In this document: positions 24,619-33,293 of the stretch, one piece after another
How positions within the stretch are numbered: position 1 is the first letter of the stretch
How the letters are laid out: every line of letters begins with the position of its first letter
Origin: Firmicutes bacterium UBA5389
GTDB lineage: Bacteria; Bacillota; DTU025
Direction of reading: 5' to 3'
Length of the DNA stretch: 34,209 bases
Assembly: GCA_002409965.1 (NCBI GenBank)
Contig: DHON01000118.1
Location: forward strand, 1 to 34,209
The notes under the pieces: generated by a model
Seen by the model: the letters and a program-made list of their open reading frames with translations, nothing else
Told to the model about the DNA's origin: nothing
Database searches by the model: none
Program-made: the position numbers and the translations under genes

Positions 24619-26403
24619 TTGTTCACAATGCTCTCGCTACGTAGACGAATCCGCGTCCTAGTACTGCTCGCCGTCATCTTGGCGGCCTGGTCGGGTCCGC
24701 TCGCCCGCGCCGGTGCGCCTTCGCGCGACGAGGTGGAGGCTTTCTACTCCTACGATGCGGAGGCGCCTCTTGAGGCAGTGGAGGTTCTGTTGGGGTCCTC
24801 GCCTTGGTATCGGGAGTATGAAGTTAGGTATAGCAGTCTAGGCGAGACTGTGTATGCGCGGTTCATGGTTCCCCGGCCCACAGAATCGACGCCGATCTCG
24901 ACTACGGGCTCGGCCTCGGCTGCAGTTCCTTGCCTCCTCGGCCTGCACGGCATGTTCTCCGATTCTGAGTACCAGTTCTGGAGCATAGCAGACTTCTGCG
25001 CCAAGCGGGGGATCGCGGTCATGACCCCCAGCCTTCCGTACCACCACAAGCGGACAGAGGGCGCCCCCCTCATACCTGGTCAGCAACTCATCATCGGGCC
25101 GCCCGATTCGGTGAGGGCCAATCTGCGCCGCGCGGTCGTGGACACCCGCCGCGCTGTGGATTGGCTCGCTGCACGCCCCGATATTGACCAGCGCGCCATA
25201 TCCATAGCAGGAGTGAGCCTTGGCGGCATAGTCGCTTCGCTCGCATTCAAGGTCGAGCCGAGGTTCGCAAACGGTGTGTTTGTGGTGGGAGGCTCAGGAG
25301 TGGGGGGTATACTCGAGCACGGTCGCACGGATGTGCTAAACATCTTTCGTGCAGCGGCTAAGGCCAACGTGGTGAACCCGCAGGACTTCATCGACGCGCT
25401 TCAGATCGCCGACCCGATAAACGTTCCGGATTTCGCGCCCCGCCCGGCGCTGCTCATGAATGGGCTTTCCGACATCATCATGGTTTTGGACAATGCACTG
25501 CGGTTTCGCGAATCGATGTCTTTGGCTGAGCAGATCTGGACCACTGGGGGACACTACTTCCCGATGTACGCCGCCGAGTATCTGCTCATGGACTACATCG
25601 CGAGGCAGTACGCGGCATCGCCGTCGTTTTCGCGCGGCATCAGGATGGATGTGGGCCCCGGTTTCAGCTTCACAGAGCAGGTCCGCTCTCCGGAGGCGGG
25701 TGCCGATAACCTCTGGGTAGACGTCCGTGTCGAACTGGGTCGGCCCGACCTCATCGTCGATCACCAGCTCTCTGTCCCGATGGTAAATAGAGCTGTGCCG
25801 GTTGTCGCGATGAGCCGGGAGACATACGCCGCCCTGGCCCCATTTCTGTTGGGACGGCATCTGCCCGCGTTCATATACATCATCAACCGCGATGCTTCGC
25901 TCGAGCTATCCGCTGCTCTGGCCTACGCCCAGGCTCTGGGGCTACGTGCCGACCCCCAGGTCTACTATGTATCTCGCCTGTGGACGGGGGCGGGCGGAGA
26001 AGGCGGAGATAGTCTAGGCGAAATCCAGGACAACCAGGGCGGAAAGAGAGGGAAGGGCGGCCTGGGCGCCGGTGGTGGGCAGGAAGAGCATAGCGGGCAG
26101 GGTGGGCTCGAAGGGTACTTCGTGGGGTCCCTTTCGCCCATGAATGTGGGCTACGCTCGGAATGTGCTGGAATCGATTTCGCGCGTTCCTCATGCCCTGG
26201 TCGATCGGGAATCGGTTCCGGCGCCTCTGAGCGTGTTCGCCCATGTGCGGTCTTTTGAAGGGCCCGGCGCGCGGGAGACTGTCGGATCTTGGCTTGCCCA
26301 GGCCACGGCCGTAAGTAAGCTCAAGACCATACCATGGTTCCCCGACTATCCCCACGATAGTCCGCGCTGGGCGATTGAGAATCCGCGCGATCGTGAAAGG
26401 TGA
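24619..26403 (+). CDS. Exported alpha/beta hydrolase
   Basis: A 594-residue protein starting at TTG nine bases after GGAGGAG; ATG 24628 is an alternative. An N-terminal signal or anchor (RVLVLLAVILAAWSGPLARA) precedes an alpha/beta hydrolase domain. CLLGLHGMFSDSEYQ is the oxyanion strand-turn, IAGVSLGGIVASLAF holds the nucleophile Ser, MNGLSDIIM the likely acid Asp and TTGGHYFPM the likely His. The remaining 250 residues are not recognised and contain a Gly-rich hydrophilic stretch (about residues 458-500) that looks like a linker. Substrate unknown; esterase or peptidase are possible. Next gene csaA follows 12 bases later. Confidence 0.8.
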   Translation: MFTMLSLRRRIRVLVLLAVILAAWSGPLARAGAPSRDEVEAFYSYDAEAPLEAVEVLLGSSPWYREYEVRYSSLGETVYARFMVPRPTESTPISTTGSASAAVPCLLGLHGMFSDSEYQFWSIADFCAKRGIAVMTPSLPYHHKRTEGAPLIPGQQLIIGPPDSVRANLRRAVVDTRRAVDWLAARPDIDQRAISIAGVSLGGIVASLAFKVEPRFANGVFVVGGSGVGGILEHGRTDVLNIFRAAAKANVVNPQDFIDALQIADPINVPDFAPRPALLMNGLSDIIMVLDNALRFRESMSLAEQIWTTGGHYFPMYAAEYLLMDYIARQYAASPSFSRGIRMDVGPGFSFTEQVRSPEAGADNLWVDVRVELGRPDLIVDHQLSVPMVNRAVPVVAMSRETYAALAPFLLGRHLPAFIYIINRDASLELSAALAYAQALGLRADPQVYYVSRLWTGAGGEGGDSLGEIQDNQGGKRGKGGLGAGGGQEEHSGQGGLEGYFVGSLSPMNVGYARNVLESISRVPHALVDRESVPAPLSVFAHVRSFEGPGARETVGSWLAQATAVSKLKTIPWFPDYPHDSPRWAIENPRDRER

Positions 26404-26415
26404 GGACTGACAGCG

Positions 26416-26745
26416 ATGGCCACGTTTGACGACTTCCAGAAACTCGATATCCGAATCGGCACGATTGTCGAAGCGATGCCATTTCCGGAGGCGCGCGTGC
26501 CGGCCATTAAGCTCGTCATCGACTTCGGTGAACTCGGGCTGAGGCGTTCGAGCGCCCAGATCACGCTGCGCTACACCCCGGAGGCGCTGGTGGGCAGGCA
26601 GGTGGCGGCAGTCGTGAACATGCCGCCCCGGCGGATTGCGGGTTTCTCATCGGAAGTGCTAGTGCTTGGGGGAATGCCGGAGCCAGGAGACGTGGTGCTC
26701 CTGGCTCTTGACCAGCGTGTCGCTAACGGCACGCCTGTTGGATAG
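26416..26745 (+). CDS. csaA: CsaA-type tRNA-binding chaperone-like protein
   Basis: A 109-residue single tRNA-binding (OB-fold) domain. FQKLDIRIGTIVEA at the start, then IKLVIDFGELGLRRSSAQIT, VVNMPPRRIAGFSSEVLVLG and a C-terminal GDVVLLALDQRVANGTPVG are all hallmarks of CsaA, a small dimeric protein associated with export and RNA binding in Bacillus and relatives. It is probably cotranscribed with the hydrolase upstream. Start ATG follows a modest GAGGA. Confidence 0.92.
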   Translation: MATFDDFQKLDIRIGTIVEAMPFPEARVPAIKLVIDFGELGLRRSSAQITLRYTPEALVGRQVAAVVNMPPRRIAGFSSEVLVLGGMPEPGDVVLLALDQRVANGTPVG

Positions 26746-26765
26746 CCAAGCGACCCCAGAGCCCG

Positions 26766-26805
26766 GACCGGCGATGGTTCAGCCGGTGGTTCCGCCGGCC
26801 CGGTC
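26766..26805. terminator. Nested hairpin between convergent csaA and ABC genes
   Basis: GACCGG and CCGGTC are outer arms, and GCCGG/CCGGC forms an inner hairpin. It lies in the 85-base gap between two convergent genes and may terminate both. No T-run. Confidence 0.4.
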
Positions 26806-26830
26806 TAGTGATCATCTATCTCGATTTGCT

Positions 26831-28840
26831 TCACACCGCCTCGTCATACGCCCCGGCAAACTGGCTGTTGTACAGGTCGTAGTAGAACCCGCGCTTGGCC
26901 ATGAGGGCCTTGTGGTTGCCCTGTTCGACGATGCGACCGTTGTCCATGACCAGGATGGTGTCGGCGTTGCGGATTGTGGAAAGCCTATGGGCTATGACAA
27001 AGCTGGTGCGGTCTTTCATCAGCTTGGCCATGGCCTCCTGTATCAGCACTTCGGTGCGGGTATCCACTGAGCTTGTGGCCTCGTCAAGGATGAGTATCTC
27101 CGGATCGGCCAGGAACGCCCGGGCAATGGTGAGCAGCTGCTTCTGCCCCTGCGATATGTTGGACGCATCATCGTCCAGCCTAGTGTTGTAACCGTCGGGC
27201 AGGGTGCGCACGAAGTGGTCAACGTAGGCCGCCCGGGCTGCGGCCATCATCTCCTGCTCGGAGGCGTTTTCGCGGCCGTACGCAATGTTGTCGCGGATGG
27301 TCCCGGCGAAAAGCCAGGTATCTTGGAGAACCATTCCGAACAGGCTGCGCAGGCCGTTGCGGGTCATGTGCCGGATGTCCAAGCCATCGACGGCGATACT
27401 GCCCTCGTCTATCTCATAGAAACGCATCAGCAGGTTGACCAGCGTGGTCTTGCCCGCCCCGGTGGGGCCGACTATGGCTATGGTCTGGCCGGGCTGCACT
27501 TCGAGATTCAGGTGCTCGATGAGAGGCGCTTCAGTCTTGTACCTGAATGATACGTTGTCGAATGCCACATGCCCTTGGACATCGCCGAGCTCGACAGGGT
27601 TGGCGGCATCGGGAGTCTCCTCCTGCTCGTCGAGGAGTTCGAACACGCGCTCGGCCGAGGCAACGGTGGACTGAAGGACATTCATGATGCTGGCGGTCTG
27701 CACAATGGGCTGGGTGAACTGCCTTGAATACTGGATGAACGCCTGCACATCCCCGAGCGAGAGGGCGCCCTTTGCGACTTTCATCCCTCCGATAACGCAC
27801 ACCGCCACGTAGTTCAGGTTGTTGATGAAGCGCATGCCCGGCTGGATGGTGCTGGATATAAAGTGCGCCTTGAAACTGGCGTCGAACAGGTGGGAGTTCT
27901 CCGCATCGAAGGTGTCGACCGCGTCTTGCTGTCGGTTGAACACCTTTACTACATTGTGGCCGGTGAATATCTCCTCGATGTGGCCGTTGAGCGCGCCGGT
28001 GCTCTCCCACTGGGCGGCGAAGTGCTTCTGGGCGCGTTTCGCGATGATGACTGTCACCACAACGCTCAGGGGAAGGGTGGCTAGCGCTATTCCGGCAAGC
28101 AACGGGCTAATGGAGAACATCATGATGAGCACTCCTACGACTGTGAAGGCGGCTGTGATGAGCTGATTCAGACTTTGCTGGAGCGTGCCGGCGATATTGT
28201 CGATGTCGTTGGTCACGCGGCTTAAGATCTCGCCGCGGGTGTTGCTGTCGTAGTACTTCAGGGGCAGCTTCGCCAACTTGGCGTCTACTTCCTTGCGCAT
28301 GCCGTACACAGTGCGCTGGGAAACGCCCGCCATGATGTAATGCTGCAGCCAGCCGAAGACGGCGCTTACAAGATACACGCCGGCCAGGATGAGCAGAATC
28401 CGTCCGATGGCGGGGAAATCCACGCCGCGTCCGGGGACGATGTTCATCCTCGATACCATGTCGGCCATCTGGTCCTTCCCGCTTGCCCGGAGCATCATGA
28501 GGATAGTCTCCTTGGTGAGCCCCGGAGGCAGCTGCTTGCCGATGACGCCTTCAAACAGGAGGTTGGTCGCCCGTCCGAGGATCTTGGGCCCGGCGATGGA
28601 GAGGGCCACGCTGATCACGGCCATCACCATAACCGCAGCTAGCTGGGCTTTATGCGGTCTGAGGTAGCCCGCAAGCCGCTTTAGCGACCCTTTGAAGTCC
28701 CTGGCTTTCTCCGTGAGCATCATGCCGCCCAGAGGGCCATGGCCGCGTCCCGGACCGCGACCTGGGCCACGCCCTGGACCTGGGCCTGGGCCAGGCCCGG
28801 GGGTGCCTGGGCGGCGAGTGGATCGAGTTCTTTGGCTCAT
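26831..28840 (-). CDS. ABC half-exporter, catalytically canonical subunit
   Basis: A 669-residue exporter half with one six-helix membrane domain (residues about 60-380) and one ATPase domain. Walker A is GPTGAGKTTLVN, signature ISQGQKQLLTIARA, Walker B ILILDEATSSVDT with the catalytic Glu, and the H-loop IAHRLSTI is intact. The first 40 residues are a Gly-Pro-Arg run (GPGPGPGRGPGRGPG), unusual for this family and probably disordered. The start overlaps the previous gene's stop (ATGA). It pairs with the product of 28837-30696 to form a heterodimer. Confidence 0.94.
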   Translation of the reverse strand: MSQRTRSTRRPGTPGPGPGPGPGRGPGRGPGRGHGPLGGMMLTEKARDFKGSLKRLAGYLRPHKAQLAAVMVMAVISVALSIAGPKILGRATNLLFEGVIGKQLPPGLTKETILMMLRASGKDQMADMVSRMNIVPGRGVDFPAIGRILLILAGVYLVSAVFGWLQHYIMAGVSQRTVYGMRKEVDAKLAKLPLKYYDSNTRGEILSRVTNDIDNIAGTLQQSLNQLITAAFTVVGVLIMMFSISPLLAGIALATLPLSVVVTVIIAKRAQKHFAAQWESTGALNGHIEEIFTGHNVVKVFNRQQDAVDTFDAENSHLFDASFKAHFISSTIQPGMRFINNLNYVAVCVIGGMKVAKGALSLGDVQAFIQYSRQFTQPIVQTASIMNVLQSTVASAERVFELLDEQEETPDAANPVELGDVQGHVAFDNVSFRYKTEAPLIEHLNLEVQPGQTIAIVGPTGAGKTTLVNLLMRFYEIDEGSIAVDGLDIRHMTRNGLRSLFGMVLQDTWLFAGTIRDNIAYGRENASEQEMMAAARAAYVDHFVRTLPDGYNTRLDDDASNISQGQKQLLTIARAFLADPEILILDEATSSVDTRTEVLIQEAMAKLMKDRTSFVIAHRLSTIRNADTILVMDNGRIVEQGNHKALMAKRGFYYDLYNSQFAGAYDEAV

Positions 28841-30696
28841 GCGACTTCCTCCTCGGCAAGCTGTGAAAACACGATCTCGCGGTAGACCGCGCAGCGTTCC
28901 ATCAGTTCCTTGTGCGTGCCCATCCCTACGATCATGCCTCGGTCGAGTACGATGATGCGGTCGGCGTTCATTATGGTGCTCACGCGCTGCGCCACGATCA
29001 AGACGGTAGCGCTGGCATCGACATTGGCTTCTGCACCGGCACTGCGCAGTTCATCGCCGAGCGCGGCGCGCAGACGGGCGTCTGTCGTGAAGTCTAGCGC
29101 AGAGAAGCTGTCGTCGAACACGCATATCTCGGGCTTCCTCACCAGCGCGCGGGCGATGGCAAGGCGCTGCCTCTGTCCGCCGGACAAGTTGGTTCCGCCC
29201 TGTGAGACTACCGCTTCCAGCTGGCCGGGCATTTCGGACACGAAGTCCGCGGCCTGCGCTACCTCGAGCGCATGCCAGAGCTCGTCGTCAGTGGCATCGC
29301 TCTTGCCGTAGCGCAGATTGCTGGCAACAGTCCCGCTGAACAGGAAGGCCTTCTGAGGGACGAAGCCTACCTTGTCTCTTAGGTCTTGCTGAGTCAGTTC
29401 GCGTATGTCCACCCCGTCCACCAGCACGCTGCCGTTTGTGACATCGTAAAAGCGTGGGATGAGGTTGATGAGCGTGGATTTGCCACAGCCCGTGCTGCCG
29501 ACGATGGCGGTAATCTCGCCGGGCTGAGCTGCGAAAGAGATGCCTTTGAGGACTGGGGCTTCTGCGCCTGGGTAAGCAAACTCCACGTTGCGGAATTCCA
29601 CATGGCCCCTGATTGGGGCAGGAGTGCTGGCTGGGCTGCCTGCTCCAGCCGAGCTACCTGCGCTGGCCGCATCGGACGCTGTGGACGTTGCGGGCGCTAC
29701 AGGCGCTACGGGCGCCGCCAGCGTCGCGGGGGCCGTTTCGGGGTCGCCGATGGACGGCTCTGTCTGCAGCACTTCCTGGATACGCTCAGCCGATGCGCTG
29801 GCGCGGGGGATCATGACGAACATCATCACGGCCATCATCACCGACATCAGGATCTGCATGACATAGGCGATGAAGGCTGTGAGGTTTCCTATGGGCATGG
29901 CGCCGCTGTCGATTCTGTGGGCCCCGAACCAAGTGATCGTGATCAGCGAGATGTTCAGTATGAGCATGAGCAGCGGCATTGTGAGCGCCACTAGCCTGTT
30001 GATCCTGAGGGCGGTTGACGTGAGGTCCAGGTTCGCCTCATCGAATCGATGCGCCTCGTAGTCAGTCTTCACGAACGCCTTGATGACTCGGATGCCGCTG
30101 AGTTTCTCACGAACAACTTGGTTGAGTCTGTCTATTTTGATCTGCATCGATCTGAAGAGGGGCAGCGCTTCGCGCATCACAACGCCGATGATCGCGCCCA
30201 TTATCGGCACGATGATGATGATCGATGCGGAAAGCGGTACGTCCTGGCGCAGGGCCATGATGATCCCGCCGATGCACATGACTGGGGCGGATATCATCAT
30301 GTTAAGGCCCATAAGCACCACCATCTGCACCTGCTGCACATCGTTGGTATTGCGGGTGATGAGCGAGGGCGTGCCGAAGCGGTCCACTTCGGCCTGGGAG
30401 AAGCTCTGCACCTTGCGGAAGATTTCGCTGCGCAGATCGCGACCGAAGGACATGGCTGTCCTGGAGCCCCAATACACGGACACGATGGAGCACGCCGCCA
30501 GCAAGAACGTCACTAGCAGCATGAATCCGCCGGTTCTCAGGATGTAGTCGGTGTTGCCCCGCGCGATGCCGTTGTTGATTATGTTGGCATTCAGGTCAGG
30601 CAGATACAGGTTGGAGACGGCCTGCACCAGAAGCAGCGCGAAAACCAGGATCAGCTGCTTTCGGTAGGGCCTAAGGTATTTGAGCAGTTTCAGCAT
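28837..30696 (-). CDS. ABC half-exporter with degenerate ATPase site
   Basis: A 619-residue exporter half (ATG 30696; a TTG 21 bases upstream is possible). Six hydrophobic segments, an Ala/Pro/Ser-rich linker of about 40 residues, then an ATPase domain with Walker A GSTGCGKSTLIN and signature LSGGQRQRLAIARA. In Walker B, CVFDDSFSALD carries Asp where the catalytic Glu normally stands, and the switch His is Gln in IVAQRVSTI. This pattern is known from asymmetric heterodimeric exporters (TM287/288, BmrCD, MdlAB types), where one of two ATP sites is inactive. It likely exports drugs or lipids with the next gene and lies downstream of a MarR regulator. Confidence 0.94.
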   Translation of the reverse strand: MLKLLKYLRPYRKQLILVFALLLVQAVSNLYLPDLNANIINNGIARGNTDYILRTGGFMLLVTFLLAACSIVSVYWGSRTAMSFGRDLRSEIFRKVQSFSQAEVDRFGTPSLITRNTNDVQQVQMVVLMGLNMMISAPVMCIGGIIMALRQDVPLSASIIIIVPIMGAIIGVVMREALPLFRSMQIKIDRLNQVVREKLSGIRVIKAFVKTDYEAHRFDEANLDLTSTALRINRLVALTMPLLMLILNISLITITWFGAHRIDSGAMPIGNLTAFIAYVMQILMSVMMAVMMFVMIPRASASAERIQEVLQTEPSIGDPETAPATLAAPVAPVAPATSTASDAASAGSSAGAGSPASTPAPIRGHVEFRNVEFAYPGAEAPVLKGISFAAQPGEITAIVGSTGCGKSTLINLIPRFYDVTNGSVLVDGVDIRELTQQDLRDKVGFVPQKAFLFSGTVASNLRYGKSDATDDELWHALEVAQAADFVSEMPGQLEAVVSQGGTNLSGGQRQRLAIARALVRKPEICVFDDSFSALDFTTDARLRAALGDELRSAGAEANVDASATVLIVAQRVSTIMNADRIIVLDRGMIVGMGTHKELMERCAVYREIVFSQLAEEEVA

Positions 30697-30738
30697 GAGT
30701 AGTGTGACACCTCTCAAGTTAGAGATCGGTCCAAGACA

Positions 30739-31230
30739 TCAGAGTTCGCGGCCGATGATCGAGCAGAGCTCGCCGAGGAGTCGATCGAACTCCTCCAGAT
30801 CGCCGGCGGACATTTTCCCGAACGATGCGTTGATGAAACTCGCCATCGCCAGATCCATCTCGTCTTGCAGACGGCGGCCTGCGTCCGTTAGGTAGATGCG
30901 GGTCAGCCGCTGGTCGTCTTCATCTGGCTGCCGGGCTATGAGGCCGGAAGCCTCCATTTTCTGAAGCATAACCGTGATAGTGGGCCGTGCAACGTGGAGT
31001 CTTTGCGCCAGGTCGCGCTGGGGAATCCCATCGTGGTTGCTTATGACCCACAGGCATCCGGCCTGACCGGGGAAGATGTCCCTCTCCGACATGGTCCTGA
31101 ACATCAGCTGGCGGTGAAGGCGCATCGCTTTGAAGAACGCGTGAAAGACCTGCAAGGAGAGTGGATCCACCCCGCGGATTTCTGCGAACGATGGGCCTTC
31201 GAACCGACTATCGCACCCTTTGGGATGCAT
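30739..31230 (-). CDS. MarR-family repressor of the exporter operon
   Basis: A 163-residue regulator. The winged helix is GIPQRDLAQRLHVARPTITV (recognition region), then QKMEASGLIARQPDEDDQRL and a wing ending YLTDAGRRL. ATG 31230 follows GGGAGGG by about six bases. The frame is open another 72 codons upstream, so a longer protein from ATG 31380 is possible, but that part is proline/arginine-rich and not MarR-like. It is 42 bases upstream of the ABC genes, which it probably represses together with itself through the operators at 31426-31453. Confidence 0.92.
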   Translation of the reverse strand: MHPKGCDSRFEGPSFAEIRGVDPLSLQVFHAFFKAMRLHRQLMFRTMSERDIFPGQAGCLWVISNHDGIPQRDLAQRLHVARPTITVMLQKMEASGLIARQPDEDDQRLTRIYLTDAGRRLQDEMDLAMASFINASFGKMSAGDLEEFDRLLGELCSIIGREL

Positions 31231-31425
31231 CGCTAACCCTCCCTTCATGGGCCCGTCCGGGCCTTGTCCAGCCCGATCCAGCTCGGCTTCTGTCGTGGGT
31301 CGGGACCCCATGATCCGGCCTGGCTCATGCAGCTTGCGGGGCTGTGCGACATGGCCAGGCTTCCGTGGTTTTCTGGGCATTGCCTTGTAGCGTGGCCCGT
31401 GACTCACTGGACGCGGCGAAATGAT

Positions 31426-31453
31426 TAGCAAGCTAACTTGTAGCATGCTAACT
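31426..31453. promoter_or_regulatory. Tandem MarR operators
   Basis: TAGCAAGCTAACT (31426-31438) and TAGCATGCTAACT (31441-31453) are direct repeats, 15 bases apart, differing in one base. Each contains an inverted repeat: TTAGC-AA-GCTAA and the perfect TAGCATGCTA. They sit just after the predicted start point of transcription. Confidence 0.7.
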
Positions 31454-31466
31454 ATCCACGTAACGT

Positions 31467-31495
31467 ATTCTATCGCGTCTGCCCCAGGGGGTCAA
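31467..31495 (-). promoter_or_regulatory. Sigma-A promoter of the marR-ABC operon
   Basis: On the minus strand TTGACC (31490-31495) and TAGAAT (31467-31472) are 17 bases apart. The start point would be near 31460, next to the tandem operators. The leader to ATG 31230 would then be about 230 bases. Confidence 0.7.
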
Positions 31496-31499
31496 GAGT

Positions 31500-31523
31500 G
31501 TGGGAGAGTATGTGGGAGAGTAT
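31500..31523. repeat. 12-bp tandem repeat, two copies
   Basis: GTGGGAGAGTAT occurs twice in a row directly upstream of the -35 box of the marR promoter, and a partial third copy follows. Purine-rich on this strand. Confidence 0.7.
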
Positions 31524-31591
31524 GTGTAGAGCGCGGGAGAGGGCTGATAGGGGTTGGTGGCCGGTAATTACTCGGTGCTTGTAGCGTTCGC

Positions 31592-31615
31592 TGCAGGTTA
31601 TTTTTGGAACCTGCG
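31592..31615. other. Hairpin between the nuclease-like gene and the marR promoter
   Basis: GCAGGTT and AACCTGC form perfect seven-base arms around an eight-base loop, extendable with one wobble pair. It is downstream of the minus-strand gene ending at 31670 and may help end its transcript; no T-run is seen. Confidence 0.35.
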
Positions 31616-31669
31616 GGAAAACCAACAGGTCGCTCCGAGCAAATTGGAGGATGACTCGTGCTCGGATAG

Positions 31670-32584
31670 TCACCCAGATCTCGACTCGCGTTTCCGCTTG
31701 CGCTTGCACCAGGCCATGTAGCTGTGCCCAAGTCGATCAAGGCGATGGATATACTTGCTGCTTCTGTCGATTCGCAGGATCTCCAGTTTCTTGGGGATCC
31801 TTGCTATGATGCGCTCCATGGTCAGATCGGTCTCGGTGATCTCTACGACTTCGATTTCAAGCTTCGCCGACAGCGCCATCTTCACCAGATCTCGCGTCTG
31901 TGCTTCTTCGAATTCCTCGTCGCTCTGGTGGAGCGATGTGCGCTCGCGGTGCTGAATGCCCTGGAACTCAAAGGCCACGCCCTGTTTGTACAGGCGATCA
32001 AATTCCAGAGGATGTCCAGTCTTCGGGTTAGTGACGTGCCTAGGTCGGCAGTTGTCAATGTAGTCGGAGGAGGCCACAGCGTTGTCGAGCATCGCCTTCA
32101 TAATCTTCTCGCCCGCGGGAGACCAGGACTCTTGATCATCCGCTAGCGTCTCGACGAGCTTCTCCTGTACTCTGTCCGGCGCAGTCGGTGTGATGATGGT
32201 GGGACTGCCTGCAAGGGTGTCGAAAATGAGCCATTCCTTTTTCCTAAGATCCGTGCACTCGCGCTCTACATGCTGTCTGTCGATTCCCGATACGCGTGCA
32301 AGGTGAGCAAAGGACTGTGGTTGAAAATGGCATATCAGGATGTAGAGGCCCTTGCCATGAAAGGATATCTCGCTGTCGTCCAGTAGATATGGAAGGGCAA
32401 GGTCAGTAAGGCGGTACGAAGCTGACACAACCACACATCCATTCTCGCTTGTGCTTTTGGTCGAGTCTCGGGGGTGAGGACGAACGCCGCAGGGCTTTGC
32501 GTCATGCCGCAGCAGCATAGGCCGCATACGATGCTGGGCAGAGGTCATGGGAGGAGCGCCCCGCCGATGGGAATATAGTAGCAT
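31670..32584 (-). CDS. Winged-helix plus PD-(D/E)xK (Vsr-like) nuclease-like protein
   Basis: Up to 304 residues. A central segment (about residues 65-115) looks like a winged helix: ISFHGKGLYILICHFQPQ, FAHLARVSGIDRQHVERECT, LRKKEWLIFD. The C-terminal part has LEFDRLYKQGVAFEFQGIQH followed by RDLVKMALSAKLEIEVVEI. This pattern (acidic residue, short loop, E-x-Q-G-x-Q-H, then R-D-x-x-K with a final strand) is typical of Vsr-like and phage/homing-type PD-(D/E)xK endonucleases. The tail is basic (KRKRKRESR). No good ribosome binding site precedes ATG 32584, 32548 or 32518; GTG codons at 32434 and 32428 are other options. It could be a DNA-processing or defence nuclease; function unproven. Confidence 0.7.
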   Translation of the reverse strand: MLLYSHRRGAPPMTSAQHRMRPMLLRHDAKPCGVRPHPRDSTKSTSENGCVVVSASYRLTDLALPYLLDDSEISFHGKGLYILICHFQPQSFAHLARVSGIDRQHVERECTDLRKKEWLIFDTLAGSPTIITPTAPDRVQEKLVETLADDQESWSPAGEKIMKAMLDNAVASSDYIDNCRPRHVTNPKTGHPLEFDRLYKQGVAFEFQGIQHRERTSLHQSDEEFEEAQTRDLVKMALSAKLEIEVVEITETDLTMERIIARIPKKLEILRIDRSSKYIHRLDRLGHSYMAWCKRKRKRESRSG

Positions 32585-32822
32585 GTACAGGCGGGAAAGG
32601 CAATAAGTTACTAAACCTGGCCGCAGATTGGGACTGCGCCGGGTCGGCGGGATTCTGGCTGCCCCGCCATGGGGATGGCCAAGGCGTGTGGCTTCGGAGC
32701 AGGTCGTTCCAAATCAACTGGCAGACAACTTGCTGGTCCCTATGAGTCATGATTGCGTGCTTCCTATAGGCTCTTGAAGAAGAGCCATCGGTCGCTTGTC
32801 GCCCGTACAGTTATTACTGCGT

Positions 32823-33221
32823 TCACCTTCGCCTATTCTCGGCAAGCACTATGAACCCGCCGGCGATGGCCACGATCAGCTGTCCGATGGCGGGCGTTGT
32901 GTGCGATTCCAGCGCATTGAAATAAGGAAGGGACTTGAAATACCTCACGGGAGCGGTCGAAGTCCCGGTTGTCTTTATGTACACCGAACTGCCAATCCTG
33001 GTCGTGGAGCCGTCAATGGTCCTGCCATCGGGCAGCGGGAATCGGTAGCCAATGCTGTAGGTATATCTTCCGGGCACTGCTTCGTCGCGCTCTCCACCCT
33101 GCCGCCGAACGCTAGTGATTATGGCCGTGGCACGTTCGCCGACGATGCCCAGCATGGCCATGCCGAGACCGTAAATGATGAGCGCTATACCTAGCAGTGT
33201 GATTAGGACCCTTTTGGCCAC
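32823..33221 (-). CDS. Small membrane protein, DUF3592-like
   Basis: A 132-residue protein from a GTG start. A hydrophobic helix at the N-terminus (VLITLLGIALIIYGLGMAML), a beta-rich soluble middle (RYTYSIGYRFPLPDGRTIDG), and a second helix at the C-terminus (AIGQLIVAIAGGFIVLA). This helix-strands-helix layout with a Y-x-Y-x-F pattern resembles DUF3592 domains. Function unknown. Same strand as and 72 bases after the zinc-ribbon membrane protein. The 238 bases between it and the nuclease-like gene show nothing recognisable. Confidence 0.7.
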   Translation of the reverse strand: MAKRVLITLLGIALIIYGLGMAMLGIVGERATAIITSVRRQGGERDEAVPGRYTYSIGYRFPLPDGRTIDGSTTRIGSSVYIKTTGTSTAPVRYFKSLPYFNALESHTTPAIGQLIVAIAGGFIVLAENRRR

Positions 33222-33293
33222 ACTCTTTCACCCGCCGATTCGCCTTGCCAAGTCGTGTGAAGCTTGTCGTCTTCAGTCATGGTCGTGTCGCCC

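Noticed and set aside
31500..31523. Possible start of a CRISPR or larger repeat array
   Set aside because: Only two full 12-base copies without spacers.
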